Assembly (NCBI GenBank): GCA_913060895.1
Contig: CAJXSN010000020.1
Coordinates: 1 to 32,889 of the forward strand
Source of the DNA: an uncultured Sphingomonadaceae bacterium
Lineage (GTDB): Bacteria; Pseudomonadota; Alphaproteobacteria; Sphingomonadales; Sphingomonadaceae
DNA length: 32,889 nucleotides
Reading direction: 5' to 3'
The position numbers were made by a program, and so were the translations under genes. The notes under the pieces were generated by a model that did no database searches, was not told where the DNA came from, and saw nothing but the letters and a program-made list of their open reading frames with translations. Below, piece after piece: positions 18,098 to 25,523 of this stretch (the first letter of the stretch is position 1; each line of letters opens with the position of its first letter).

Positions 18098-18530
18098 CGA
18101 CCTCGACTGCCGCGCCCAATGGCAGCGACGGGACACCTACCGCTGCGCGCGAATGACGGCCATGATTGCCGAACACGTCGAACATCAGGTCCGATGCTCC
18201 ATTGGCAACCTTGGGCTGATCGGTGAAATCGGCGGTGCAGTTCACAAACGCGCCCAGCTTCACCACCCGCTTCACTCGGTCGAGTGGAATTAACGCTGTT
18301 TTCAGCTGGGCCAGGATCATCAGGCCGCAGGCACGGGCCGCTGCCTGCCCGTCTTCCAGCGACACATCCTCGCCCAGTCGCCCGGTGGCGAGCTTACCGT
18401 CGACAAAGGGCAACTGACCCGAAACATACGCAACATCGTTCTCCACCACGACGGGCAGGTAACTGGCCACAGGCGCTGCGGCTTCGGGCAGGACGATGCC
18501 GAGTTCGGTCAGGCGAGCTTCGATATTCAT
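18066..18530 (-). CDS. RidA family protein
   Basis: 154 residues from the ATG at 18530 (MNIEARLTELGIVLPE). It belongs to the RidA/YjgF/YER057c superfamily, whose archetype removes reactive enamine/imine intermediates from PLP enzymes. It has AYVSGQLPFVDGKLATGRLG, a Gly-rich strand, VVKLGAFVNC and the C-terminal GRHSRAAVGVPSLPLGAAVEVDAI, including the R-A-A-V-G-V motif in which the arginine binds substrate carboxylate. At about 150 residues it fits the longer YjgH/YoaB-like RidA group. It overlaps the HAD gene upstream by four bases (ATGA). Confidence 0.9.
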   Translation of the reverse strand: MNIEARLTELGIVLPEAAAPVASYLPVVVENDVAYVSGQLPFVDGKLATGRLGEDVSLEDGQAAARACGLMILAQLKTALIPLDRVKRVVKLGAFVNCTADFTDQPKVANGASDLMFDVFGNHGRHSRAAVGVPSLPLGAAVEVDAIIALHTDK

Positions 18531-19183
18531 GCAGGCTCCTGTGCTTGCGGTGTGGTGATACGCTCCAGAATCCACGGCAGAGCTTCGTCCCATGTGTCGA
18601 TGCGCGCGTGGGCATGGCCCGCCTTTTCGCCGCAGATGATGTGCGGGGCAAGGGTCGGCTCCCCGCACAGATGCAGCCGTGTAACGTGCGGCACGACCTC
18701 TTTTGCAGAGCCGTGATGCTGGGCCAGATCGTCGATGAAAATGGCGTTGCTGGGGCGGTATTCCTCCAGAATTGCTGCAATTGCCGGGCCCTTCGGCCCC
18801 TGATTGGTATACACCTTCGCGTCGATGCCGACGGCGCGCAACTGACTGGCCCGCGTCTCGCGGCGTTTGTCGAGCAGATTCGTCAGGATCACCACATCGG
18901 CATGCTCCATGAGCGCTGCCATAGCTTCTACTGCGCCGGGAATTGCCTTTTGCCGGGGCATTTCGGTATCGAAAAAACCGTTCAGCAGGCGCCAGATTTC
19001 CTTCTTCTCCACCGGCTCTCCGCTGTCCTTCCGGCGCAGCGCATTGGCGAAATCATGGCCGTCCATTATCAGATCGACATTCTGCGTCTCGCCCAGCCAT
19101 TGGCGGAAGGGTTCGACCATATACAGCAGCACTTCGTCGCAATCGGAGATGACCAGGGGGCGGCCTTCCGGGTTCAGGGTCAT
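18527..19183 (-). CDS. HAD-superfamily hydrolase
   Basis: 218 residues. HAD motif I is D14-x-D16-x-V (SDCDEVLL), motif II is T101-N102 (VVILTNL), motif III lysine is K131 (NQGPKGP), and motif IV is D151-D152 (FIDDLAQH). This is a complete phosphatase-type active site with a short cap. The substrate cannot be read from sequence. It lies between DUF3572 and RidA in a chain of 4-base overlaps, so its product level is tied to theirs. Confidence 0.88.
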   Translation of the reverse strand: MTLNPEGRPLVISDCDEVLLYMVEPFRQWLGETQNVDLIMDGHDFANALRRKDSGEPVEKKEIWRLLNGFFDTEMPRQKAIPGAVEAMAALMEHADVVILTNLLDKRRETRASQLRAVGIDAKVYTNQGPKGPAIAAILEEYRPSNAIFIDDLAQHHGSAKEVVPHVTRLHLCGEPTLAPHIICGEKAGHAHARIDTWDEALPWILERITTPQAQEPA

Positions 19184-19482
19184 CGTTGTATCTCCGTTCC
19201 GCCCAGCTTGCGGTGGGCGTCGATCAGGTTTTCGGGCGCTATGTTCAGCGCATCGGCAGCGCCCAGCAGATCCGGTTCGTGCGCCGTCAGGAATTCCAGC
19301 ACTGCTGCCAAAACAGTGCGATCGGTCAGCCGTTCCCGCAGGATATCGGGTGTCAGACCGGTCAGCGCAAGCAGCCGCCCCGCCCGGTCGTCATCGGTCA
19401 GTATCCATCCCAGAGCATTGAGGGCAAGCGCCTCGGGTTCGGAATGGCCGGCAGGTGATTGCGTGTTCTGAGTGATTGTCAC
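19180..19482 (-). CDS. DUF3572 domain protein
   Basis: 100 residues from the GTG at 19482, beginning VTITQNTQSPAGHSEPEALALNALGWILTDDD (described in part). The block EALALNALGWILTDDDRAGRLLALTG and the C-terminal FLTAHEPDLLGAADALNIAPENLIDAHRKLGG (in part) are characteristic of DUF3572, a small alphaproteobacterial family of unknown function. The reading frame extends further upstream, but only through the divergent divK gene. First gene of the overlapping operon running to the FemAB-like gene. It is divergent from divK, an arrangement seen in related genomes as far as I recall. Confidence 0.88.
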   Translation of the reverse strand: MTITQNTQSPAGHSEPEALALNALGWILTDDDRAGRLLALTGLTPDILRERLTDRTVLAAVLEFLTAHEPDLLGAADALNIAPENLIDAHRKLGGTEIQR

Positions 19483-19551
19483 TTCCCTTCCGGCACGCCA
19501 AATGGGGCCATGTGGCTGGCCTGTCGGGCCAAATTCAAGGAGAGCCGACCA

Positions 19552-19923
19552 GTGGCAAAGCGTATCCTCGTTGTCGAGGACAACGATCTTAACCGGAAAC
19601 TGTTTTGCGACGTGCTGCGCGCGGGCGGGCACGATGTGGAAGGCTGCGCCGATGGCGAGGCAGTGCTGGCCGCGGCGAAAAGTTTCGCGCCCGATCTTGT
19701 CATCATGGATATCCAGTTGCCCAATATCTCCGGCCTCGACCTGATTCTCGCCTTGCGGAAGGATCCGGCTTTCGTCGCCGTGCCCATTCTGGCCGTTACC
19801 GCCTATGCCGGCAAGGGAGATGAAGAACAGATCCGCGAGGCAGGCGCGAACGAGTATCTGGCCAAACCGGTTTCCATCGGCCCCTTCCGCATGGCGGTGG
19901 ATCGCCTGCTCAGCCCTGCTTAA
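19552..19923 (+). CDS. divK: Single-domain response regulator DivK
   Basis: 123 residues, a receiver domain only. The start is the GTG at 19552 (VAKRILVVEDNDLNRKLF), preceded by AAGGAGA. It has the acidic pocket E9-D10, phospho-acceptor D53 (IMDIQLPN), switch T83 and K105 (YLAKP), at the same positions as Caulobacter DivK. DivK controls the CckA-CtrA cell-cycle phosphorelay through DivL; here the role is inferred from similarity. The 69-base gap to DUF3572 must hold both promoters. Confidence 0.93.
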   Translation: MAKRILVVEDNDLNRKLFCDVLRAGGHDVEGCADGEAVLAAAKSFAPDLVIMDIQLPNISGLDLILALRKDPAFVAVPILAVTAYAGKGDEEQIREAGANEYLAKPVSIGPFRMAVDRLLSPA

Positions 19924-20052
19924 TCGCGCATCACCCACAAGAGCGGGCATAGACATTGGCCCCGCTTTACGGATTTCGCAAAGCAAGCTAGCGCCATGCG
20001 CTTATTTCTGGTGCGCAATGTGCCCCCTCTTTTCTAGCGACAAGGACCCGTC

Positions 20053-20310
20053 ATGGACCGCGCAGACACAGACAGCCGTATTCGCGAGCAGATCGCACCG
20101 TTCAACAAAAAAGGCGTCACGATAACCGACGGCACGACCTTTCAGGGCGATCTGGAATTCGATAGCCTGACGGTCATGGATTTCGTCGCCGCGATCGAGG
20201 ATGAATTCGACATCATCATCAGCATGAACCAGCAGGCCGAAATCGAAACCTACGGGCAACTGGTTGATGCGGTTCACAAACAGCGTCCCGATGCAGGGAC
20301 AACCGCATGA
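20053..20310 (+). CDS. Acyl carrier protein for sphingolipid synthesis
   Basis: 85 residues. The phosphopantetheine site is S38 in the motif FDSLTVMDFVAAIEDEFD, preceded by an acidic stretch, as expected for an acyl carrier protein but divergent from the fatty-acid ACP. Its position directly before spt with a 4-base ATGA overlap (20307-20310) identifies it as the dedicated donor of the acyl chain to serine palmitoyltransferase in bacteria (AcpR-type in Caulobacter and Sphingomonas). The ACAAGGA ribosome site is upstream. Confidence 0.93.
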   Translation: MDRADTDSRIREQIAPFNKKGVTITDGTTFQGDLEFDSLTVMDFVAAIEDEFDIIISMNQQAEIETYGQLVDAVHKQRPDAGTTA

Positions 20311-21557
20311 GTGACGGTATAATGCAGCCGGATGCACCTGAGGAACTGGAGGGGGGCACTGCCGATCTTTTCAGCAAGTTCGATCCACTGATCAAAATGC
20401 GCGAAGGGCTGTTGTCCACGGGGCAAAAAGACCCGTTCAGCCTCGTGATGGAGAAGGTGCTATCACCCACCAGAGCCATCTGCAACGGCCGCGATACGAT
20501 CCTGCTGGGCACTTACAATTACATGGGGATGACTTTCGATCCGCAGGTAATCGAGGCCGGACATCAGGCGATGCGCGATTTCGGCACCGGCACCACTGGC
20601 AGCCGTGTGCTGAACGGCACGTATCAGGGCCACAAGGAATGCGAAGATGCGCTGCGCGAATTTTACGCGATGGATCACGCGATGGTCTTCTCCACCGGCT
20701 ATCTCGCCAATCTGGGGATCATCTCCACGATTGCGGGCAAGGGCGATTACATCATCCTCGACATCGACAGTCATGCGTCGATCTATGACGGGTGCAAGCT
20801 GGGCGATGCGGAGATCGTGCCGTTCAAGCATAACGATATCGAGGCGATGGAGAAACGCCTGAAGCGCGTGCCGGAAGGCGCGGGCAAGCTGGTTATTCTG
20901 GAAGGCGTCTATTCCATGCTGGGCGATGTCGCCCCGCTGAAGGAAATGGTCCGCATTGCGAAAGAGCACGGCGCGATGGTGCTGGTCGATGAAGCGCATT
21001 CGATGGGTTTTATCGGCGAGAACGGGCGCGGCGTGGCCGAATTGCAAGGCGTGATGGACGATGTCGATTTCATCATCGGCACATTTTCCAAAAGCGTCGG
21101 CACGGTCGGCGGGTTCTGCGTATCGAACCATCCGAAGTTCGAGATCATGCGGCTGGTTTGCCGTCCATATGTCTTTACTGCCAGCCTGCCGCCCGCCGTG
21201 GTGGCGACCGCCGCGACCAGCATCCGCAAACTGATGCAAGGATCGAACAAGCGTGCGCATCTGTGGGAAAATTCGCGCCGCCTCCACAGCGGCCTGAAGG
21301 AACTGGGCTTCACCCTGGGCACCGATGAAGCGCAAAGCGCGATCATCGCCGTCATCATGCCCGATCTGGAACAGGGCGCGGCCATGTGGGAAGCGCTGCT
21401 GGAAGAAGGGCTGTACGTCAATCTGGCGCGCCCGCCCGCCACGCCTGCCAACATGACCCTGCTGCGCTGCTCGCTGTGTGCAGAGCATTCGGAGGAGGAA
21501 GTAAGCACGATCCTCGATATGTTCGAAGCGGCGGGCAAGGCCACCGGGATCATCTAG
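20307..21557 (+). CDS. spt: Serine palmitoyltransferase
   Basis: PLP-dependent alpha-oxoamine synthase that condenses serine with an acyl thioester to give 3-ketosphinganine, the first step of sphingolipid synthesis. The 416-residue protein has GTGTTGSRVLNGT (93-105), H156 (DSHAS), D228 (VDEAHSMG) and the PLP lysine K262 (GTFSKSVGTVGGF). These equal Sphingomonas paucimobilis SPT His159, Asp231 and Lys265 with an offset of three. Coupled to the acp gene. Sphingomonads use glycosphingolipids in place of lipopolysaccharide, so this is a core envelope gene for this organism. Confidence 0.95.
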   Translation: MSDGIMQPDAPEELEGGTADLFSKFDPLIKMREGLLSTGQKDPFSLVMEKVLSPTRAICNGRDTILLGTYNYMGMTFDPQVIEAGHQAMRDFGTGTTGSRVLNGTYQGHKECEDALREFYAMDHAMVFSTGYLANLGIISTIAGKGDYIILDIDSHASIYDGCKLGDAEIVPFKHNDIEAMEKRLKRVPEGAGKLVILEGVYSMLGDVAPLKEMVRIAKEHGAMVLVDEAHSMGFIGENGRGVAELQGVMDDVDFIIGTFSKSVGTVGGFCVSNHPKFEIMRLVCRPYVFTASLPPAVVATAATSIRKLMQGSNKRAHLWENSRRLHSGLKELGFTLGTDEAQSAIIAVIMPDLEQGAAMWEALLEEGLYVNLARPPATPANMTLLRCSLCAEHSEEEVSTILDMFEAAGKATGII

Positions 21558-21567
21558 GGGCGGGCCT

Positions 21568-23262
21568 GTGAAATCTGCGCTGGGATGGCTCGGGCGGACG
21601 GGGCTGCTTTATCTGGTGCTCTGCCTGGCAACGGCGTTCTACCTGCTGGCGTGGCCTGCGATTTCCAGCCAGCTTTCGGGCGAGAACCTGCGGCAGGACG
21701 CGATGTCGATCGGCGCCGTGCGCGAAGTGCTGGTGCGCGAACAGGCGGAGGCGCAAACGGCGCTGGAAACCCGGGCGGAGGCCATGCGAACCGCCAGCCG
21801 GTCTGCGCTGGAAACGCGGCTGGAGGCCGTGACTGTACGCAAGACCGAACTGGAAGAAAGCGCGCAAGACAGCGAAGGCTGGCTCGATTCGCTGCGCCCT
21901 TCCCGCATTCTGGCGGTGAAACGGATGGAGCTGGAAATTGCCGCGGCGGATGCGGAAATCGCCGCTTTGAACAATGCGCTGGATGCGCGCATTGCTGCAG
22001 AAACGCTGGATAGCGCCCGCGCCGTTCAGGCGCGCTATTCGCGGATTTACACGAAGGACGCGGTCCGGCGGGCAGAAGCAAGATGCGCTGCGGCTACCGA
22101 TGCGCTCAAGGCGTTCGAAGCGCGCAATCCGGTCGACCGCGAAGCGCGCGACATTTTCTTCGACGAGCGGGCCCAACTGACAAACGCCAAGAACACCCGG
22201 TGCGGGAATGCCGCCCGCTATGCCGCCCAGCGCGAACGCGGTCTGGCCGCAGCCGCCGCCCTGACGCAGGCGCGCGATCGCTACGCCGCCGCGCAGGGGT
22301 GGAGCGCCGCCCGCCTGCCCGACCCTGCGCAAACCCTGACGGACCGCACGCTGGGCGATATTCTGCGGATCGCGGCCTGGGCCTTGCTCGCCGCGCTGCT
22401 GCTGCCGCTGGCGATACGCACGCTGTTTTACTACGTCTTCGCGCCGCTGGTTCAGGCCGGGCCGCCCATCCGGCTGGCCGAGCATATGACGGCGCAGCCC
22501 ATACCGGCCAAGGAGCCGGGCGGCCCCTCGCTGCTGGTATCCGTGCCGGGGGGTCAGGAGCTGCTGATCCGGCAGGGCTTCCTCCAGTCCAGTCCGGCGG
22601 CAACGCAGGGCCGGCACCCATCACGACACCCATCACGGCCGGCCGCGCGCACTCGCTGGCTGCTCGATCCGCGGCGGCCCTTCACCAGCATCGCCAGCGG
22701 GATGACCTTCCTGACGCAGACGCTGGGTGCAGGGGGCACTTACGGCCTGTCCACCCAGGACGATCCGTTTGCCGAGCTGGGCCGGATCGATCTGCCAGCA
22801 GGCGCGCGGCTGGTGCTGCAACCCCGCGCGCTGGTCGCCGTGTTACAGCCCGTGGGCCAGCCCGTCCCGATCCGCAGCCGCTGGCGTTTTGGCCTGCACG
22901 CATGGCTGACATTCCAGTTCCGCTATCTGGTGTTCCACGGGCCCGCCGCCCTGATCGTGAAGGGCGGACGCGGGGTGCGGATGGAACCTGCACAAAGCGG
23001 CCGCGTGTTCGGGCAGAGCCAGCTGATCGGATATTCCGCCGATCTGGCCTATACCGTGCAGCGCAACGAAACCTTCGCCCCCTACCTGCTTGGACGCGCG
23101 CCCCTGCTGCGCGACAAGGTGGCACAGGAGGCGGCAGCGCATAGCGAGGAAGGCGCGGGGCTTCTGGTGCTGGAAGAAGCGCCAATGGCCGGACGCAAGA
23201 CAGGTGTGCGCGGCGGACTGGAAGGACTGTTCGACGCCGTGCTGAAAGCGTTTGGGGTTTAA
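21568..23262 (+). CDS. Large membrane protein, unknown function, in the sphingolipid operon
   Basis: 564 residues from a GTG at 21568, ten bases after spt, with GGGGCGGG before it. The N-terminal membrane helix is at about 11-31. A long Ala/Glu/Arg-rich helical region (about 45-260, heptad-like, likely coiled coil) precedes a second helix at about 264-290 (WALLAALLLPLAIRTLFYYV). The C-terminal 270 residues are beta-rich with many Gly/Leu/Val and the block RFGLHAWLTFQFRYLVFHGPAALIVKGGRGV. That fold recalls AIM24-like beta sandwiches, but the match is weak. The topology suggests an inner-membrane protein with a periplasmic coiled coil and a cytoplasmic beta domain. A role in sphingolipid handling is inferred only from operon position. 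Confidence 0.8.
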   Translation: MKSALGWLGRTGLLYLVLCLATAFYLLAWPAISSQLSGENLRQDAMSIGAVREVLVREQAEAQTALETRAEAMRTASRSALETRLEAVTVRKTELEESAQDSEGWLDSLRPSRILAVKRMELEIAAADAEIAALNNALDARIAAETLDSARAVQARYSRIYTKDAVRRAEARCAAATDALKAFEARNPVDREARDIFFDERAQLTNAKNTRCGNAARYAAQRERGLAAAAALTQARDRYAAAQGWSAARLPDPAQTLTDRTLGDILRIAAWALLAALLLPLAIRTLFYYVFAPLVQAGPPIRLAEHMTAQPIPAKEPGGPSLLVSVPGGQELLIRQGFLQSSPAATQGRHPSRHPSRPAARTRWLLDPRRPFTSIASGMTFLTQTLGAGGTYGLSTQDDPFAELGRIDLPAGARLVLQPRALVAVLQPVGQPVPIRSRWRFGLHAWLTFQFRYLVFHGPAALIVKGGRGVRMEPAQSGRVFGQSQLIGYSADLAYTVQRNETFAPYLLGRAPLLRDKVAQEAAAHSEEGAGLLVLEEAPMAGRKTGVRGGLEGLFDAVLKAFGV

Positions 23263-23638
23263 GTTCGGGTCTTGAAAAATGTGCCGGGTTCGCGGGGCCT
23301 TAGCGAAAATACCGAGTAGCTGAATGTCCGACTTTGGGGTGGGAAGCGGAGGTTATGGTTCGCGCGGCAGCATTTACAAAGCGGACCGGCTATTCTGGAA
23401 GGCGGTCGCCTCTTCGCTTACAAGATTAACCCTGCGCCGTAAGCGCGCACAAAGATTGTTTCAACAATTTGCGTCGGTTAAATGAATAATTGTGCAGTAA
23501 CCATATTAGTTTTATTATACTAAATCATAAAGTAATCATAGTATTGATTTATTAAAACTATAAGCCAAGTTGACGAGTATAGAGTTATTAGATAGACTCC
23601 GATTGCTAGGATGCTTCTAGCTAAAAGGAGATAAGGTC
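23263..23638. other. 376-base AT-rich intergenic region
   Basis: No gene is supported here. The first 190 bases have the host composition. From about 23450 the sequence becomes clearly AT-rich (for example TTATTATACTAAATCATAAAG) up to the ribosome site of the small secreted protein. ATTGTT-TC-AACAAT near 23455 is a perfect 6-base inverted repeat and could be an operator. Composition differs sharply from both sides, which suggests acquired DNA or a promoter region with AT-rich elements. Confidence 0.6.
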
Positions 23639-23854
23639 GTGAAAAAGATTATTGTTGGCGCCGCAATGTTAATGGCTGCTTTAGCAGCTCCGGCATCAGG
23701 CCAAAGTGGTGACTTTCACATTCAATATACATATTTGAATGCTGACGGAAGTTTTGCTGGTCGATTTACGGTATATTGCAACGGCTTCGAAGTTCTAGAA
23801 GGAATGTATACTGATAACTATCGCGTTATTTATGGCTATTGTGATGCAATGTAG
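23639..23854 (+). CDS. Small secreted protein with two cysteines (DUF6289-like)
   Basis: 71 residues from a GTG with AAAAGGAG eight bases upstream. Residues 1-22 (MKKIIVGAAMLMAALAAPASGQ) are a clear signal peptide with cleavage near ASGQ-SGDF. The mature part is about 49 residues, rich in Tyr and Gly, with C47 and C68, which could form one disulfide. The layout resembles the small DUF6289 secreted peptides of sphingomonads; I place only moderate weight on that. Its codon use is AT-rich, unlike neighbouring genes. It is followed by a hairpin. No processing or modification genes lie next to it, so a RiPP role is not supported. Confidence 0.75.
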   Translation: MKKIIVGAAMLMAALAAPASGQSGDFHIQYTYLNADGSFAGRFTVYCNGFEVLEGMYTDNYRVIYGYCDAM

Positions 23855-23906
23855 ATAAATAGACGCGACCCATCGCAAATGGAATTTTGTTCGCGCTCTG
23901 AAGTAC

Positions 23907-23934
23907 AAGGGTGGCTCTTTTTTGGGCCGCCCTT
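23907..23934. terminator. Hairpin, possible terminator
   Basis: AAGGGTGGC (23907-23915) pairs with GCCGCCCTT (23926-23934), nine pairs with one G-U, with a 10-base loop containing a run of six T. There is no T-run after the stem on either strand, so it is an imperfect factor-independent terminator. It ends the small secreted gene on the plus strand and lies just past the CCA-like end of the element at 23943-23976 on the minus strand. Confidence 0.45.
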
Positions 23935-23942
23935 CCATTTAT

Positions 23943-23976
23943 TGGTGGAACCTCCGAGCGGGATTCGTACCCGCCA
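23943..23976 (-). other. tRNA T-arm-like sequence ending in CCACCA
   Basis: On the minus strand, a five-pair stem GCGGG/CCCGC closes the seven-base loop TACGAAT, which differs from the tRNA consensus loop TTCGAAT at one base. After the stem comes TCGGAGG then TTCCACCA. A tRNA or tmRNA 3' end looks like this, but the spacing from stem to CCA is one or more bases too long and no matching 5' half sits at the normal distance. The sequence GGTGGACCG (minus strand, 24109-24101) could pair with TCCACC and CGG of this end. I do not call it a tRNA. Confidence 0.35.
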
Positions 23977-24169
23977 GAAAAATAAGTTTGCGGCTGCCCC
24001 ATCCACGCCGGCCGGATCAGGGCGCGATGTTAAAATAGCAAAGACGCAATTGTCCGCAACGAAGGTCGCAAGCAGACCGACAGCTTTCTTGCATTCATAT
24101 CGGTCCACCCGGCGATACACCGGAACCATGAGTGCCGCACAACCGTCTCTCAGGCAAAGGAGACGTCTT

Positions 24170-24601
24170 ATGAAAACCACCAATACAGGCAGCGCAAAAT
24201 ATGAAGGTCTGGGCAAGGGCGGCAAGGGCCATGTGTCCACCGGATCCGGCGCATTGTCCGACCAGCCCTATGGCTTCCAGACCCGGTTCGAGGACGAGGC
24301 AGGGACCAATCCCGAAGAACTGATCGCCGCCGCCCATGCCAGCTGTTTTACGATGGCGCTATCGTTTCAGCTGGCCGAGGCCGGGCATGAGGACGGCACG
24401 GTGGAAACCGATTGCACGGTGACTTTGGAAAAGGACGGCGACGGATTCACCATCACCAAATCGGCCCTGTCCAGCAAGGCGCACGTCCCCGGTCTGGATG
24501 TGGCCAAGTTCGAGGAACTGGCCGCCGCTGCAAAGGAAGGCTGCCCGATTTCCAAACTGCTGGACACGCAGATCACGCTGGAAACTTCGTTTACCAGCTG
24601 A
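24170..24601 (+). CDS. OsmC-family hydroperoxide reductase
   Basis: 143 residues from the ATG at 24170, with AAAGGAGA upstream. The two redox cysteines of the OsmC family are C59 (AAAHASCFTMALSFQL) and C125 (AKEGCPISKLL), the peroxidatic and resolving sites for organic hydroperoxide reduction with a thiol donor. The beta strand at the start (TGSAKYEGLGKGGKGHVST) and the length are normal. The frame continues upstream to 23879 but through the T-arm-like element, so the shorter start is right. It stands alone on the plus strand and converges with yqaA, with nine bases between the stops. Confidence 0.94.
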   Translation: MKTTNTGSAKYEGLGKGGKGHVSTGSGALSDQPYGFQTRFEDEAGTNPEELIAAAHASCFTMALSFQLAEAGHEDGTVETDCTVTLEKDGDGFTITKSALSSKAHVPGLDVAKFEELAAAAKEGCPISKLLDTQITLETSFTS

Positions 24602-24610
24602 CCCCGCCGA

Positions 24611-25252
24611 TTACAGCGAAGCGGACCCTTGCGCCGAGGCATTGGCGCAAGGGTCCTGCTCCTCCCCGCCCCCGCCCAGCTGGGTGATGGCCAGAACACC
24701 GCCGACCACCACCACCACGAACACCGTGGTGACCGTGCCGAGATATCTGTCGATCACGCGTTTGATCGGCGCGCCGAAGGCCCGGAACAGGATCCCCACC
24801 GTCAGGAAGATCAGCGCCCGCCCGGCAATGCTGGCGAGGATGAACGGCACCAGCGACATTCCCAGAAAACCGGCTGTAATCGTCAGCAGTTTGAACGGCA
24901 CGGGCGTTGCCGCCGCGATAATCACGGCGGCGACACCGTATTCGTCGAATGTGCAGCGCGCGGCGGGCAGGCTGTCGGCCAGCCCTATGGCCGACATCAG
25001 CGGCATTCCCACAGCATCGAACAGGAAATATCCGATGGCGTAACCAAACAGCCCGCCGATCACCGAAGCTGCCGTGGCAATCAGGCCGAACCGGATCGCC
25101 TTTTTCGGTTCCGCCAGACACATCAGGCCCAGCAGCGGGTGGGGCGGAATGGGGAAGAAGCTCGCTTCGATGAAACAGAAAAACGCCAACCACCACACCG
25201 CATGGGGATGCGCCGCCTTGTCCATCGTCCAGTTGTACAATCCGCGCAGCAT
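24611..25252 (-). CDS. YqaA/DedA-family membrane protein (VTT domain)
   Basis: 213 residues with five or so membrane helices. Key blocks are FCFIEASFFPIPPHPLLGLMCL (about residues 25-47), the FLFDAVGMPLMS loop, AAATPVPFKLLTITAGFLGMSLVPFILAS (in part) and IGRALIFLTVGILFRAFG-like segments. This is the YqaA branch of the SNARE-associated/VTT family, which in other bacteria affects lipid flipping or membrane potential. The last residues (CANASAQGSASL) are encoded within a 13-base perfect inverted repeat. The ATG at 25252 starts MLRGLYNWTMDKAAHPHA. Confidence 0.88.
   Translation of the reverse strand: MLRGLYNWTMDKAAHPHAVWWLAFFCFIEASFFPIPPHPLLGLMCLAEPKKAIRFGLIATAASVIGGLFGYAIGYFLFDAVGMPLMSAIGLADSLPAARCTFDEYGVAAVIIAAATPVPFKLLTITAGFLGMSLVPFILASIAGRALIFLTVGILFRAFGAPIKRVIDRYLGTVTTVFVVVVVGGVLAITQLGGGGEEQDPCANASAQGSASL
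24623..24656. terminator. 13-pair perfect hairpin inside the end of the yqaA gene
   Basis: GGACCCTTGCGCC (24623-24635) and GGCGCAAGGGTCC (24644-24656) are exact complements with an 8-base loop. The hairpin lies 22 bases after the osmC stop and within the last 15 codons of yqaA, so it could end both convergent transcripts. There is no T-run on either side. A rho-independent role would be atypical; it may instead block opposing RNA polymerases or stabilise 3' ends. Confidence 0.5.
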
Positions 25253-25356
25253 AGCTTTTCGGTTCCGCTAGAAGTCCCTGCGCCTCTAGGCGAGCGCACT
25301 GCCGGGCGCAATCGCGTTGGGGTGCCGTCCTGTATAACCCATTTGGTTGTTTTTTG

Positions 25357-25385
25357 TTGACATCGTAACGATCCTGGCCTAGACA
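25357..25385 (+). promoter_or_regulatory. Candidate promoter for the terminase genes
   Basis: TTGACA (25357-25362) is a perfect -35 box, 17 bases before TAGACA (25380-25385), a weak -10 box. The spacer carries ATCGT-A-ACGAT (25362-25372), a short inverted repeat that could bind a repressor. The transcript would start near 25392 and give a leader of about 130 bases with a GCCCC/GGGGC hairpin. Inferred from motif only. Confidence 0.35.
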
Positions 25386-25523
25386 ACTGGAACATCGCGA
25401 TAGACCGAGTCGGAACGGCCCCGGAATGAAAGGGGCAGTTTGACAAGGGGTCAGATGCCCTGCCCCCATGTTTTTCCCGTCAGTCGGTCCGATCGCTTTC
25501 CCTTACATTTCCGGGAGGATATG

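Noticed and set aside
19180-19986. Long minus-strand frame across divK
   Set aside because: Only its last 100 codons match DUF3572; the rest is antisense to divK.
23943-24170. Two-piece (permuted) tmRNA
   Set aside because: No coding piece with a tag frame lies downstream on the minus strand, and the T-stem to CCA spacing is wrong.
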